From: Treponema sp.
Lineage (GTDB): Bacteria; Spirochaetota; Spirochaetia; Treponematales; Treponemataceae
Reading direction: 5' to 3'
Length of the DNA: 64,000 nucleotides
Assembly (NCBI GenBank): GCA_017484285.1
Contig: JAFUTH010000013.1
Location: 1 to 64,000 of the forward strand
The notes under the pieces were generated by a model, which did not search any database, had not been told where the DNA came from, and saw only the letters and a program-made list of their open reading frames with translations. Shown here piece after piece: positions 44,003 through 52,748 of this stretch (position 1 is the first letter of the stretch; the number at the start of each line of letters is the position of its first letter). Made by a program: the position numbers and the translations under genes.

Positions 44003-45518
44003 TGTGTTCACCTCCCGCGATTGCAGCCATCACGTCCTGCTGCGTCAGATTGTTGTTCTTGAGTTCGCCGACTTTCGCCCCGTCACGCAAGACGCACAAG
44101 CGGTTGACCGTGCGGAGCATTTCGTCGATTTCTGAGCTGATGAAGACGACCGTCATGCCCTGACCCGCAAGCCGAACAATGAATTTCTGGATTTCCGTTT
44201 TGGTGCCGACGTCGATACCACGCGTTGGTTCGTCAAGGATAAGGAATTCAGGATTCGTAACAAGCCAGCGCCCGATGATGACCTTTTGCTGGTTGCCGCC
44301 TGAAAGCTGCTTGACGAGCGTTTCGGGTGACGGCGTTTTTATGTTCAGCTCCTTGATATAGCGGTCGGTAAGCTCAATCTGCTTTGCCATCGGCAGGAGA
44401 TTGAACACACCCGTTTTCGCTTGTAAGGCAATCATCATGTTTTCGCGCACACTTAAGTCCGCTATGAGGCTTTCTTCTTTGCGGTCTTCGGGCAGATACG
44501 CCATGCCGCGCCGGATAGAATCAATCGGAGCCTTTGCGTTGAGCGGCTTTCCCTGAAAGTACAGCTCGCCACCGTCCGGTTTGTCCGCTCCGTAAATGGC
44601 ACGAACCATCTCTGAGCGACCGCTTCCGAGCAGACCCGTCAAGCCAACGACTTCTCCCATACGAATCGACACATCGAACGGCTTGATTGTGCCCGTGTGC
44701 GTCAAACCGACCGCCCGCAGAATTTCCGGCGCCTCAGTGCTGTCGGCGATTGCGTTTTTGTTGCGCAGATTGTCCAATGCCTCGACCTCGTGGCCAAGCA
44801 TCGCCTGAACGAGCTTTAATCGCGGCAATTCGCTCGTGGTGAACTGCCCCTCAAGCTCGCCGTTCCGCAAGACCGTGATTTTATCGCAGACCGCGTACAC
44901 CTGCTCCAAAAAGTGCGTGACGAAGATGATGCCCTTTCCGTCCGCCTTGAGCTGGCGCATGACGTTGAAGAGCTTTTCGACTTCCTGATCATCGAGAGAT
45001 GACGTAGGCTCGTCGAGAATGAGCACCTTGCAGTTGAAGTGCACCGCACGCGCAATCGCGACCATCTGCTGAATGGCGACCGAGTATTCCCCGAGCGCGC
45101 GCTTCACATCTATATCCTCAAGTCCGACCCACGCAAGAATCTCACGCGCCTGCTCGTTCATCAGCTTCCAGTCAATCGCATGGAAACGGTTGAGCGGCTC
45201 ACAGCCGGCGAAAATGTTCTCAGCTACAGAAATATTTTGGCACAGGTTGACTTCCTGGAACACGGTACTGATACCGTTCTGTTGTGCTTCTTGGGGCGAA
45301 TGGTTGTTTATCGGTTTTCCTTCAAGAAAAATATCACCCGAATCACGAATGTGGACACCGTTTAGCACCTTGATGAGCGTCGATTTGCCCGCGCCGTTTT
45401 CGCCCATCAGCGCATGGATTTCACCGCTCTGCAAGGTAAAATCAACATTTTGCAACGCCTTTACGCCGGGAAATGTCATCGTGATGTTTTTCATCGAAAG
45501 CAGAACATCATTTGCCAT
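43992..45518 (-). CDS. Sugar ABC transporter, double ATP-binding protein, YtfR-like
   Basis: 508 residues with two ABC modules in one chain. The first has GENGAGKSTL and ILDEPTSSLDD. The second has the typical altered Walker A (TGLLGSGRSE), LSGGNQQKVIIGRW and ILDEPTRGIDV. This layout marks the carbohydrate uptake transporter-2 group (ribose, galactose, arabinose, galactofuranose). It energises the two permeases downstream, with the binding protein gene upstream. Confidence 0.95.
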   Translation of the reverse strand: MANDVLLSMKNITMTFPGVKALQNVDFTLQSGEIHALMGENGAGKSTLIKVLNGVHIRDSGDIFLEGKPINNHSPQEAQQNGISTVFQEVNLCQNISVAENIFAGCEPLNRFHAIDWKLMNEQAREILAWVGLEDIDVKRALGEYSVAIQQMVAIARAVHFNCKVLILDEPTSSLDDQEVEKLFNVMRQLKADGKGIIFVTHFLEQVYAVCDKITVLRNGELEGQFTTSELPRLKLVQAMLGHEVEALDNLRNKNAIADSTEAPEILRAVGLTHTGTIKPFDVSIRMGEVVGLTGLLGSGRSEMVRAIYGADKPDGGELYFQGKPLNAKAPIDSIRRGMAYLPEDRKEESLIADLSVRENMMIALQAKTGVFNLLPMAKQIELTDRYIKELNIKTPSPETLVKQLSGGNQQKVIIGRWLVTNPEFLILDEPTRGIDVGTKTEIQKFIVRLAGQGMTVVFISSEIDEMLRTVNRLCVLRDGAKVGELKNNNLTQQDVMAAIAGGEHNGK

Positions 45519-45540
45519 TGTTACCTCTTTTTACATGCAA

Positions 45541-45588
45541 GAAAATAAAAGCCGGAGCGGAAGCATTTCACGCCCCAATCTCCGGCTT
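45541..45588 (-). terminator. Partial terminator between binding protein and ATPase genes
   Basis: AAGCCGGAG (45549-45557) pairs with CTCCGGCTT (45580-45588). The minus strand then reads TTATTTTC. Such a hairpin would let the binding-protein gene be expressed above the rest of the operon. Confidence 0.7.
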
Positions 45589-45611
45589 ACATACAGGCTA
45601 CAAGTGAGTTG

Positions 45612-46628
45612 TTAGTACTTGCGGTTCGGCAGCTGCTCTTCTGCTTTGAGTGCGTTGCCAATGCCGTTCTTGTCGAATACCAATTCGGTGACATACTGAA
45701 CTTTGTCAACCGTACCGCCGTTCTCAAGAATCTTGATGATTTCATCTACGCGCGGACCGTGGAGCGGGTTACACTCGACGGCGCAGTTGATTTCCTCACC
45801 GTTGATGATTTTGTTGAATGATTCGCGCACAGCGTCGAACGTGATGATGATGATGTCTTTTCCAGGAACTTTTCCCGCTGCTTTGATAGCGTCGATTGCA
45901 CCCCATGCCATGTTGTCGTTCTCTGCGTACACAACGTCGATATCAGGAGTTGATTTGAGGATTGATTCCATGACTTCCTGGCCCTTAGCCTGAGTGAATT
46001 CGCCAGTCTGCTGAGCGACAAGTTTCCAGTTCGGGTGAGCGGCAATGCCCTCTTCCAAGCCCTGTGTTCGACCAATCTGAGCAGAAGCACCGATAGTACC
46101 CTGCAAGTCGACGATGTTAATCGTGTCGTTCTCGCGTCCCTGTGATTTGAGGTATGCTTCGAGCCATTTTACGCCGTCCTGGCCTTCTTTGAGGAAGTTT
46201 CCGCCGACCCATGCCAAGTAGAGGCTTTCGTCAGAGACTTTCATCTGGCGGTCAGAAAGAACAACCGGAATTCCCGCTTTTTTTGCTTCCTGCAAGACCG
46301 TTTCCCAACCAGTTTCAACGACCGGAGCAACGACGATGTAGTCGACGTCCTGCTGAATGAAGTTTCGGATAGCCTTAATTTGGTTTTCCTGCTTCTGCTG
46401 AGCATCATCGAAAATCAATTTGTAGCCGTTCGCTTCTGTGAACGTAGATTTGAATGACTCAGTGTTCGCCAAACGCCAGTCAGATTCAGCACCGACCTGC
46501 GCATAACCGACAGTGATGAGCTTCTTCGCATTTGCCTGCGGAGCAGCTCCCTTTTTTTCGTTACAAGACATTGCGAGAGTCGCACACAACGCAGCAGCCG
46601 CAGCGACAGCAATTTTTCCCATTTTCAT
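45612..46628 (-). CDS. Sugar ABC transporter substrate-binding protein, YtfQ-like
   Basis: 338 residues with an N-terminal export signal ending LAMSC, likely a lipoprotein. The binding fold shows ITVGYAQVGAESDWRLANTE, QQKQENQIKAIRNFI and VVAPVVETGWETVL, all typical of YtfQ-type galactofuranose-binding proteins. A strong AGGAGG is placed eight bases before the ATG. It is the first gene of the importer operon and faces away from the arabinan locus across a 508-base control region. Substrate is inferred as a furanose-form arabinose or galactose. Confidence 0.92.
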   Translation of the reverse strand: MKMGKIAVAAAAALCATLAMSCNEKKGAAPQANAKKLITVGYAQVGAESDWRLANTESFKSTFTEANGYKLIFDDAQQKQENQIKAIRNFIQQDVDYIVVAPVVETGWETVLQEAKKAGIPVVLSDRQMKVSDESLYLAWVGGNFLKEGQDGVKWLEAYLKSQGRENDTINIVDLQGTIGASAQIGRTQGLEEGIAAHPNWKLVAQQTGEFTQAKGQEVMESILKSTPDIDVVYAENDNMAWGAIDAIKAAGKVPGKDIIIITFDAVRESFNKIINGEEINCAVECNPLHGPRVDEIIKILENGGTVDKVQYVTELVFDKNGIGNALKAEEQLPNRKY

Positions 46629-46981
46629 TTTTTGTTCCTCCTCTTTTTGTATAGAACATAGTGATATGAAAGTAGTCTAAAGATACCGCGACCTGCGTGC
46701 TAAGTACATGAGAATATTTCGGTTCTTTTGTTGAATTTTTTCATGATGTCACCCGTCAAAAGTCTTTCCAGAAGAAAAAAATTGAATTTTTTACGACAAT
46801 ACGTGTATTTTTTTACGATAGAATTTTTTCGCAAAAATAGGCAAATTCACTGTAAAACTGTACCAAGCACTTGTTCCTAAGCGCGGCAATCGGGTGGGAG
46901 GTGAAATCCGCAACCGTGGTGAATACCGAAATCCCAAAGATGTATGACGTTCAGCGGGGTATCCCCCCCACTCACGATAAA

Positions 46982-47010
46982 TATCGAAAAAACTCGGTAC
47001 ATATCAAAAA
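46982..47010 (+). promoter_or_regulatory. Direct-repeat operator pair upstream of the 47137 promoter
   Basis: TATCGAAAAA at 46982 and TATCAAAAA at 47002 are exactly 20 bp apart. The second lies 24 bp before the -35 box, a usual place for an AraC-type activator. Confidence 0.6.
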
Positions 47011-47025
47011 AAATCACGATTTTAG

Positions 47026-47054
47026 TTGACGGATAGAGAATACGGGCGTATGAT
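47026..47054 (+). promoter_or_regulatory. Promoter of the lipoprotein/barrel operon
   Basis: TTGACG (47026-47031), 17-bp spacer, TATGAT (47049-47054). Confidence 0.75.
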
Positions 47055-47062
47055 TTTATTGA

Positions 47063-47091
47063 TACCGAGAAAAGTCGGTATATATCAAAAA
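47063..47091 (+). promoter_or_regulatory. Direct-repeat pair just downstream of the transcript start
   Basis: TACCGAGAAAA at 47063 and TATCAAAAA at 47083, again exactly 20 bp apart. They also form the hairpin ATACCGA/TCGGTAT. Confidence 0.5.
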
Positions 47092-47136
47092 TTGTGGATA
47101 TACGGAGAAAACCGTATTTAAAAAAGGAGGCTTATT

Positions 47137-47880
47137 ATGAAACGAAGTAGAGTAGGAGGGGGGGTATTGCTCAAAGTAATTGCTGCGGCACTGCTCGCTT
47201 CTATCGCAGGATTTGGTTTGCTCGGCTGTGAGCTAGAGCTTAATAATGAAGACGAACGAGCCGCAACAGGCGGTTCTGATACGGGAAGTGGATCTTCTGC
47301 TGTAACACAACTGTCACAAACAAAATGGACTTTGGAGAAAACATCTACAAAATATGGAGTATTTCTCGATTTGGATTCAACTGACAATGCGACAGCATAT
47401 AACATGACTGTTGACAGTATCAAAATTGATGGTACGGAACAGCTTTCTTCAGCTGTTCACATTACAACAGATGTTTATATTACCGAATATGCAACGGCAG
47501 CGGATCATACTGATTCTGGCATAAAAGCTTGTGCGAAAGAGGTAACTCCCGGTACAAGTTCGACAACTATCGAGTATATTATCTCGGATATAACTGTAAC
47601 TGGTGCAACTCCATATTATTGGGGGGTTTTCAACTTTGGTTTTACTGATATTGATAATTCTGTAAAATATTGTTGTCGTGATGACATGTGGGATAATGGA
47701 CTTACTGCATTTGCAGCCGGTTATCCGACTGGAACATGGCCAAAAGATGGCGAGGTTACTTACACCGCTGGAAGAAATATTTTACTTGATGCTCCATATA
47801 AAACAGGGAAGATTAAGTTGACATTGACAATTGATAATTCAAATCAAACTGCAACTTTTACTGTTTATACCGTATCATAA
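47137..47880 (+). CDS. Surface lipoprotein of unknown function, first gene of the arabinan locus
   Basis: 247 residues. The lipoprotein signal ends in GFGLLGC (Cys near residue 31), followed by an acidic, Gly/Ser-rich tether and then a beta-rich domain full of Thr, Asp and Tyr. I do not recognise the fold, but composition and place suggest a glycan-binding role on the cell surface (inference). It has the ribosome site AAGGAGG. A barrel-protein gene follows after 41 bases, and the lipoprotein-then-barrel order is repeated further on. Confidence 0.8.
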   Translation: MKRSRVGGGVLLKVIAAALLASIAGFGLLGCELELNNEDERAATGGSDTGSGSSAVTQLSQTKWTLEKTSTKYGVFLDLDSTDNATAYNMTVDSIKIDGTEQLSSAVHITTDVYITEYATAADHTDSGIKACAKEVTPGTSSTTIEYIISDITVTGATPYYWGVFNFGFTDIDNSVKYCCRDDMWDNGLTAFAAGYPTGTWPKDGEVTYTAGRNILLDAPYKTGKIKLTLTIDNSNQTATFTVYTVS

Positions 47881-47921
47881 ATTTTTAGATGTATTCTTTA
47901 AATAAGGAGAAATAAAACACT

Positions 47922-49301
47922 ATGAAATTACATACACTTATTCTTGGTGCGGCTGCTCTTAGTTTTGGGGCGGGCGCGTTTGCACAAAGCGTCGCGTTCC
48001 ATGCGGGCATTGATTACACAACGTGGGGCGTTACGCAGACAAGGTTAAATACTGATGGCGAAAAAGAAAATACCGATGCTTCTGCGGGCTATGACCCGGA
48101 CGGGAGCATGACGGTCGATGTTTCTGTCCATGCGGCGAACTTTGAGTTTAATCTGGGCGTGTCGTACAATGCGGACGGCGGTGACGGAGACTATTATGAC
48201 TTCTCTGATAAATTGAATACATCGTTCTATCAGGGCAACATGAAGGTCTCGTTCTTGAACGAACAGGCTGCTTTATACCTCGGTAAATTCGAAGACTTCA
48301 ACGGCGATTTCATTGCTGACGGATACGCGCTCGGCGGTCAGTATATTACGAATCTCGCCGACTCTGATTATGGTCAGTATCTCACCGGTCTCATGATTTC
48401 ACCGATTCCGTTGAGCGGATTCCGCATGTTTGTCGGTTTCCCGATTCTTCCGCAGAACGGAAACGGAATTCCGGACGGTGATTACGACAAATGGAGCATC
48501 CTCTACAAGAAGGCAAAGATTGCTGCAAGCTATGAGCTTCCGAACAGTTTCTCAATAAATGCGGGATGGCGACCAGGCACTTATTTTGACGGTGTAGATG
48601 ATGCTGATTCAGGAACGATGGCGGGGCTTACCGATAAATTCACGGAAAGCATGTTCGGCGAGGCCTATCTTCAGTTCCTCATGCCGAATATTGTCGAGGG
48701 TGTTTCTGCAAATGTGAGCTACGATTTGCGCTACCGTGATAATGCATATTACACAAAAATCGACGGCACAAAAAAGGAGCACACGGCACTTGCGCACATG
48801 GTCGGTGCCTCTGCTGAATTCGGAAGCATTCTCAGCGACGCGCTTACGTTCGCTGTTGAAGACCGATTCTTCTTCGCGGGTGATGATTACATCACGTCTG
48901 ATGAAAAGTTCATGTACGATATTCTTGGAGTCGCAGTTGAGTATGCGGTCGGCGGAAAACCGTTCAGCATTGGTTTGAACTGTGCGGGTATGTTCGGTGC
49001 TGACGCTCGGGGTACATCGCTTGCAGATGACGGCGGAGCAAAAATCACGACAGGAAACTACTATTGTAGTGGTGATATTGGTATGAGCTTGAACGATATG
49101 GACACGGCATCTCTTTCTGGCTTGAGCGGAAAGGCAACGACCTATATCGGCTTTTATGCGAATCCGTACATCAAATTCAATATGTCGAACGGCGCGCTCA
49201 CAATCGGCGCGGAAGTCTGCTACACGAATTTCTCTAATGACGACGTGACGAACACGGGATTGAGCTACCGCGTTCCCGTGGGCTTGAAGTTTGAGTTCTA
49301 G
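47922..49301 (+). CDS. Outer-membrane beta-barrel protein (porin-like)
   Basis: 459 residues with a signal peptide (MKLHTLILGAAALSFGAGAFA) and then alternating, Tyr- and Gly-rich strands to a C-terminal VGLKFEF. A terminal aromatic residue is the usual signal for barrel insertion. It is similar in opening, length and ending to the protein at 50067, so the two are paralogues. It probably forms a channel for arabinan fragments. The family name is not known to me. Confidence 0.75.
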   Translation: MKLHTLILGAAALSFGAGAFAQSVAFHAGIDYTTWGVTQTRLNTDGEKENTDASAGYDPDGSMTVDVSVHAANFEFNLGVSYNADGGDGDYYDFSDKLNTSFYQGNMKVSFLNEQAALYLGKFEDFNGDFIADGYALGGQYITNLADSDYGQYLTGLMISPIPLSGFRMFVGFPILPQNGNGIPDGDYDKWSILYKKAKIAASYELPNSFSINAGWRPGTYFDGVDDADSGTMAGLTDKFTESMFGEAYLQFLMPNIVEGVSANVSYDLRYRDNAYYTKIDGTKKEHTALAHMVGASAEFGSILSDALTFAVEDRFFFAGDDYITSDEKFMYDILGVAVEYAVGGKPFSIGLNCAGMFGADARGTSLADDGGAKITTGNYYCSGDIGMSLNDMDTASLSGLSGKATTYIGFYANPYIKFNMSNGALTIGAEVCYTNFSNDDVTNTGLSYRVPVGLKFEF

Positions 49302-49321
49302 GGTTACAGGAGGCATGAGAG

Positions 49322-50053
49322 ATGAAAAAATCTAAACGTATCTGCTCTGCCATCGCTGCATTTGGTGTGCTTGCTTTGGCAGGCTGTGACCTGGAAGTTC
49401 CAGACTCGGCAAAAGTTGTACTGAAATCAGTTGATTATGATGTGTCTACCTTGCCAGCGCTTGTGGCTGATACCATCGTGTTTCAAGACGCAGTGCTTCC
49501 TCCTTTGGGTGAATCTACCAAAAGCGATGGTTCTGCATGGAAAACGAGCGACGGCGTGAGTCTGAGTTTCTATCTTTCTGGATATACGAGCGATTGGTCG
49601 ATGATTTTCCAATGTCCAAGTGGAAACTGGGGTTCAACCACGGCGCATCAGTGTAACGATAAAGTGTGGGCAAAAAACGCTTATGGCTGTCAGTCTGGAA
49701 ACGGTACGTGGGATCAGTTCAACGGCGTTGATTGCTATGTGACCATCAGCATGGACTATGAGGCAGGAACGATGACTTACTATAAAAACGGGTCAAAAGT
49801 TACTGTGTACGGAACGGGTACAAGTGATGGATGGGCTGCCTGTGAGTTTACGATTTCGACAAGCGAATGGGTAAAGAATCTCATCGATGATATCAGCGAG
49901 AGCGGTATTTATTGCATTCATCCGACAGACACGTGGGCAAACGCGAGTGCTGGCGAGTATACAATGAAGTATCTTGTCGTAGATGCGGCTGTAGATGATG
50001 CGGGTGCACAGGCTAAGTATGATGCTTACACGTCTTGGGCAGCGGAGCAATAA
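49322..50053 (+). CDS. Second surface lipoprotein of the locus
   Basis: 243 residues with the lipoprotein signal ending LALAGC and a beta-rich domain with many Trp, Tyr and Cys (GSTTAHQCNDKVWAKNAYGC). The stretch ISMDYEAGTMTYYKNGSKV resembles strand pairs in sugar-binding jellyrolls. No catalytic motif is seen. AGGAGG precedes the start. It lies between the two barrel genes, with gaps of 20 and 13 bases, so it is in the same operon. Confidence 0.8.
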   Translation: MKKSKRICSAIAAFGVLALAGCDLEVPDSAKVVLKSVDYDVSTLPALVADTIVFQDAVLPPLGESTKSDGSAWKTSDGVSLSFYLSGYTSDWSMIFQCPSGNWGSTTAHQCNDKVWAKNAYGCQSGNGTWDQFNGVDCYVTISMDYEAGTMTYYKNGSKVTVYGTGTSDGWAACEFTISTSEWVKNLIDDISESGIYCIHPTDTWANASAGEYTMKYLVVDAAVDDAGAQAKYDAYTSWAAEQ

Positions 50054-50066
50054 GGAGGACAGATAG

Positions 50067-51440
50067 ATGAAATTACATAAATTTATTATTGGTGCTGCCT
50101 TCCTTTCTTGCGCGTCGCTTGCAATGGCAGATGTGCATATTGGCGGTTACGTTGACTACACAAGCACGGTGGCAGCCCAGCAGATTCAAAAGAAAACCGC
50201 TGATTCTGATTGGGATAAGGGCGATGTCATGTCTGAGTTCGGTCCGTTTCAGAACGGTATCCACTTCTTGAATTTTGATGCGCATGTACCGAACGTTGAC
50301 TTCCGTGCGGCTGTTTGGCTTGGTGCTGGTCTTGGTCCGTGGTATGGCGGTGATATGTATCCTGACCGAACCGGAGACCGAACGACTAATGGTGTTTGGG
50401 ATGAAATGCATCTAACAACGCATTTTATCGATGACCAACTCAGATTCTATTCGGGATACTTTGCGGGCAATGGTTTCAATGCCGGCTACTTGTACTACGG
50501 GTATGTATCGGCGCAGAATTTTGTCTCATCTCTTGCTATGCGTGGCTCTGGTGATGGGGATGATGCTGCTTTTACCGGCATCGAGTTTTTGCCAAAAGCT
50601 TTAAATGGCTTCAAAATCATCGCAGGACTTCCTGTCGCGCCGTTTACTGACAGCTATCAAAAGTTCAACAACTGGGAGCATTTGTGCAAGGCGATAAAAG
50701 TCATGGCACAGTACAAATGGCTTTTGTACAATGTCACGTTCAACGCGGGCATCAGACCCAACACCTACGGAACGAACGGAACGAGTTCTGACCGTGGCGA
50801 CTACACGGATAGTTTGTTTGGGGAAGCGTTTGTGCAGGTTGACATGCCGAGTCTCTTCTATGGAATCATGATTAATGCAAGCTATGATTTGCGTTGGCGA
50901 GACGTTGAGAAAGCAGGAATTTATCTTGAAAGTGGTAAGGATTGGTCGGCGACCGCATTCGCACACTTGGCAATGGTTTCTGCAAAGGTGACGACCATTC
51001 CCGAATGGACGCTCTCTTTTGAGGAAGCAATCAATTTCTATGATAGCCACTACATAGCGATTAATGAGCGTGCTATTTTGAATAGAATCGGTTTCAAGGC
51101 TGTTCACCCGCTTGCTGGTCGTCCGTATGAATTTGGCTTCGAAGGATACTTCATGTATGGTCAAGACGCAAACGGTTCATCTCTGTCACGAGAGGGTTCT
51201 TATTGTAATGATGAAATAGGAGCTCACTGGAACTTTTTGCGACAGGGTGATGAAGTTACTCCGGCATCTGGCGCACCAGGGCGCTACATTAGTGGCTATA
51301 TTTACCCATATTTCCAAAAGAACTTCTCTAATGGACATGTGAGCATCGGCGTTGAGCTTAATTATGCGCACCTGAAAGCAGGAAGCACTGTGCAAGATTT
51401 CGTCTGGCGTATTCCGCTCGGTGTAGTCTTCTGGTGGTAG
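50067..51440 (+). CDS. Outer-membrane beta-barrel protein, paralogue of 47922
   Basis: 457 residues with a signal peptide (MKLHKFIIGAAFLSCASLAMA) and strand-rich sequence ending in the aromatic GVVFWW. It shares with the first barrel an Asn/Gly-rich middle, the motif LFGEAFVQVDMPS (compare MFGEAYLQFLMPN) and a conserved ASYDLRWRD/VSYDLRYRD strand. It is the last gene of the four-gene operon, and a strong terminator follows. Confidence 0.75.
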   Translation: MKLHKFIIGAAFLSCASLAMADVHIGGYVDYTSTVAAQQIQKKTADSDWDKGDVMSEFGPFQNGIHFLNFDAHVPNVDFRAAVWLGAGLGPWYGGDMYPDRTGDRTTNGVWDEMHLTTHFIDDQLRFYSGYFAGNGFNAGYLYYGYVSAQNFVSSLAMRGSGDGDDAAFTGIEFLPKALNGFKIIAGLPVAPFTDSYQKFNNWEHLCKAIKVMAQYKWLLYNVTFNAGIRPNTYGTNGTSSDRGDYTDSLFGEAFVQVDMPSLFYGIMINASYDLRWRDVEKAGIYLESGKDWSATAFAHLAMVSAKVTTIPEWTLSFEEAINFYDSHYIAINERAILNRIGFKAVHPLAGRPYEFGFEGYFMYGQDANGSSLSREGSYCNDEIGAHWNFLRQGDEVTPASGAPGRYISGYIYPYFQKNFSNGHVSIGVELNYAHLKAGSTVQDFVWRIPLGVVFWW

Positions 51441-51445
51441 CGAAT

Positions 51446-51472
51446 CTCGTCCGAAGCTATGCTTCGGACGAG
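51446..51472. terminator. Perfect 12-bp hairpin after the second barrel gene
   Basis: CTCGTCCGAAGC (51446-51457) and GCTTCGGACGAG (51461-51472) around three bases. A second short hairpin (GCGAGC/GCTCGC) follows. No T run belongs to this stem. Confidence 0.8.
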
Positions 51473-51503
51473 GAAGCGAGCGGCACTGCTCGCGGAAACA
51501 CAA

Positions 51504-51536
51504 AGGCATCGTCATTACAGGCGATGCTTTTTTTAT
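51504..51536 (+). terminator. Intrinsic terminator of the lipoprotein/barrel operon
   Basis: GCATCG (51506-51511) pairs with CGATGC (51522-51527), followed by seven T. Confidence 0.85.
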
Positions 51537-51563
51537 ATCAAAAGCGGTGTTGCGTGGCTGGTG

Positions 51564-52457
51564 TTATGCCTGAGCGCTTTCGGTCGCAAGCTCTTCTTTG
51601 AGGGCGAGCACTTCTTCAAGGGGGAGCGAGCAACAGCGTGCAATTTTCTCTGGAGACAATTCAGTTTCTTGGAGTAAGTTCTTTGCGTTTTCGCAAGCGG
51701 TATCATGTGCCGCCTCACCTCTTTGGACTTTTATGTCCATGTCATAGTCATATTCACCGAAAAACATGTTCTCTACCTCCTTTGCGTTCCGACTGAGAAA
51801 ATCCGTGAGTATCCCGAGCGACTTTGCTTTTCTGATCGCCCGAGCCATGAAGTTGTCCGAGTCTGAGTTGCGCTCCTCGTTCACGAGGGTGACAAACCTG
51901 CTGTAGTCGAGAAGTGCACGGCACTTCTCCCACTCGCTTTTTCCCGTCGGCTCGTTGATATTATACACCGTCACCTGCAAATCGAAAAGAGCGTTTTCTG
52001 CATTCGCAAATGAGATGTATTCCTCGGAGAATGCTTCCCTGAGCGAGAGAATCTGCTTCGTGGGCTGCTTGTCGCGCCCGTTATAGAACACGAAGAATTG
52101 CGGGCGCGGAATCTTCTGGACATTCCGCTTGAACTTGATTTCAGGCGGGAGTTGCTGCTCGTAAATCTTCGCGATGTACATGAGACACCGCAGAGGCATA
52201 TTGCGGTTCACGGTGCTCTGCTGCTCGCAGAGCATGACGACCTTGCCGTCCACGAGAAAAGACACGTCGTTTTCCTGACCCGCGTACAGCACACCGTCGA
52301 TGTGCACGTCCCTGAGCTCCGTGTCTTCAAGCGAGAGGCTCGTGCCGTTGAGCGCGTTGTACAGGTCGAGGAAGTTTTTCGGTCCGTCTCTGTCCGTACA
52401 GAACAAATGTACGAAGAGCGAATCCTTGTACTTGCGTTTGTGAGTTTGTGTAGCCAT
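51564..52457 (-). CDS. Rpn-family PD-(D/E)XK nuclease/transposase-like protein
   Basis: 297 residues. The N-terminal two thirds match the Rpn/PDDEXK_2 group: KYKDSLFVHLFCTDRDG at the start, an acidic ENDVSFLVDGKVVMLCEQQS core in the place of the nuclease motif (split across the active site), and QFFVFYNGRDKQP. The C-terminal 45 residues form a two-helix unit (ENAKNLLQETELSPEKIARC, then SLPLEEVLALKEEL). Family members promote recombination and occur in many copies in Treponema. It lies on the opposite strand inside the arabinan locus, so it is probably a separate insertion. GGGGG precedes the ATG. Confidence 0.85.
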   Translation of the reverse strand: MATQTHKRKYKDSLFVHLFCTDRDGPKNFLDLYNALNGTSLSLEDTELRDVHIDGVLYAGQENDVSFLVDGKVVMLCEQQSTVNRNMPLRCLMYIAKIYEQQLPPEIKFKRNVQKIPRPQFFVFYNGRDKQPTKQILSLREAFSEEYISFANAENALFDLQVTVYNINEPTGKSEWEKCRALLDYSRFVTLVNEERNSDSDNFMARAIRKAKSLGILTDFLSRNAKEVENMFFGEYDYDMDIKVQRGEAAHDTACENAKNLLQETELSPEKIARCCSLPLEEVLALKEELATESAQA

Positions 52458-52637
52458 AAGCTATCCCCCTTTATGAAATATGTGCGGACACAAGAAACGC
52501 TTCCCACTCCAAGCATCTCTTGTGCCCACGCTTATTTATTTGTAAAAACAGTCACGGTTTTTACAGCGAAGACGGGGATTTTTTGAAAAAAGATGTTTTT
52601 TTATGAACTCATTGCTCCATTCCTTAGCCCCCAACTG

Positions 52638-52669
52638 TATCAAAAAAAATGGATATATATCAAAAAAAA
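52638..52669 (+). promoter_or_regulatory. Direct-repeat operator pair upstream of the LamG lipoprotein gene
   Basis: TATCAAAAAAAA occurs twice, at 52638 and 52658, exactly 20 bp apart. The second lies 25 bp before the -35 box. Confidence 0.65.
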
Positions 52670-52682
52670 CAAAATATTTTTC

Positions 52683-52711
52683 TTGACAACGGAGGAATAT
52701 GGACTTATCGT
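52683..52711 (+). promoter_or_regulatory. Promoter of the LamG lipoprotein gene
   Basis: TTGACA (52683-52688), 17-bp spacer, weak TATCGT (52706-52711). A weak -10 with operator repeats upstream fits an activator-dependent promoter. Confidence 0.6.
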
Positions 52712-52748
52712 AATTATATAGAGCGAAGTAATAAAAGGAGGATTTGTT

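Larger units (their letters stand above)
46629..47136. other. Divergent control region between the importer and the arabinan locus
   Basis: No gene is visible in these 508 bases. The part near the importer is AT-rich. A GC-richer block (about 46870-46970) shows no family I can name. The right part holds two pairs of 20-bp-spaced TATC/TACC half-sites, a promoter at 47026-47054, and two hairpins near the transcript start (ATACCGA/TCGGTAT and ATACGG/CCGTAT). Confidence 0.7.

Noticed and set aside
46870..46970. Cobalamin riboswitch
   Set aside because: GGTGAAATCC recalls one conserved block, but the GCCACTGT box and the other blocks are missing, and the neighbouring genes are for sugars.
48609..49316. 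Long minus-strand frame of 235 codons inside the first barrel gene
   Set aside because: It is antisense to a gene with signal peptide, ribosome site and barrel pattern. Its protein is rich in Arg, His and Cys in the way of shadow frames.
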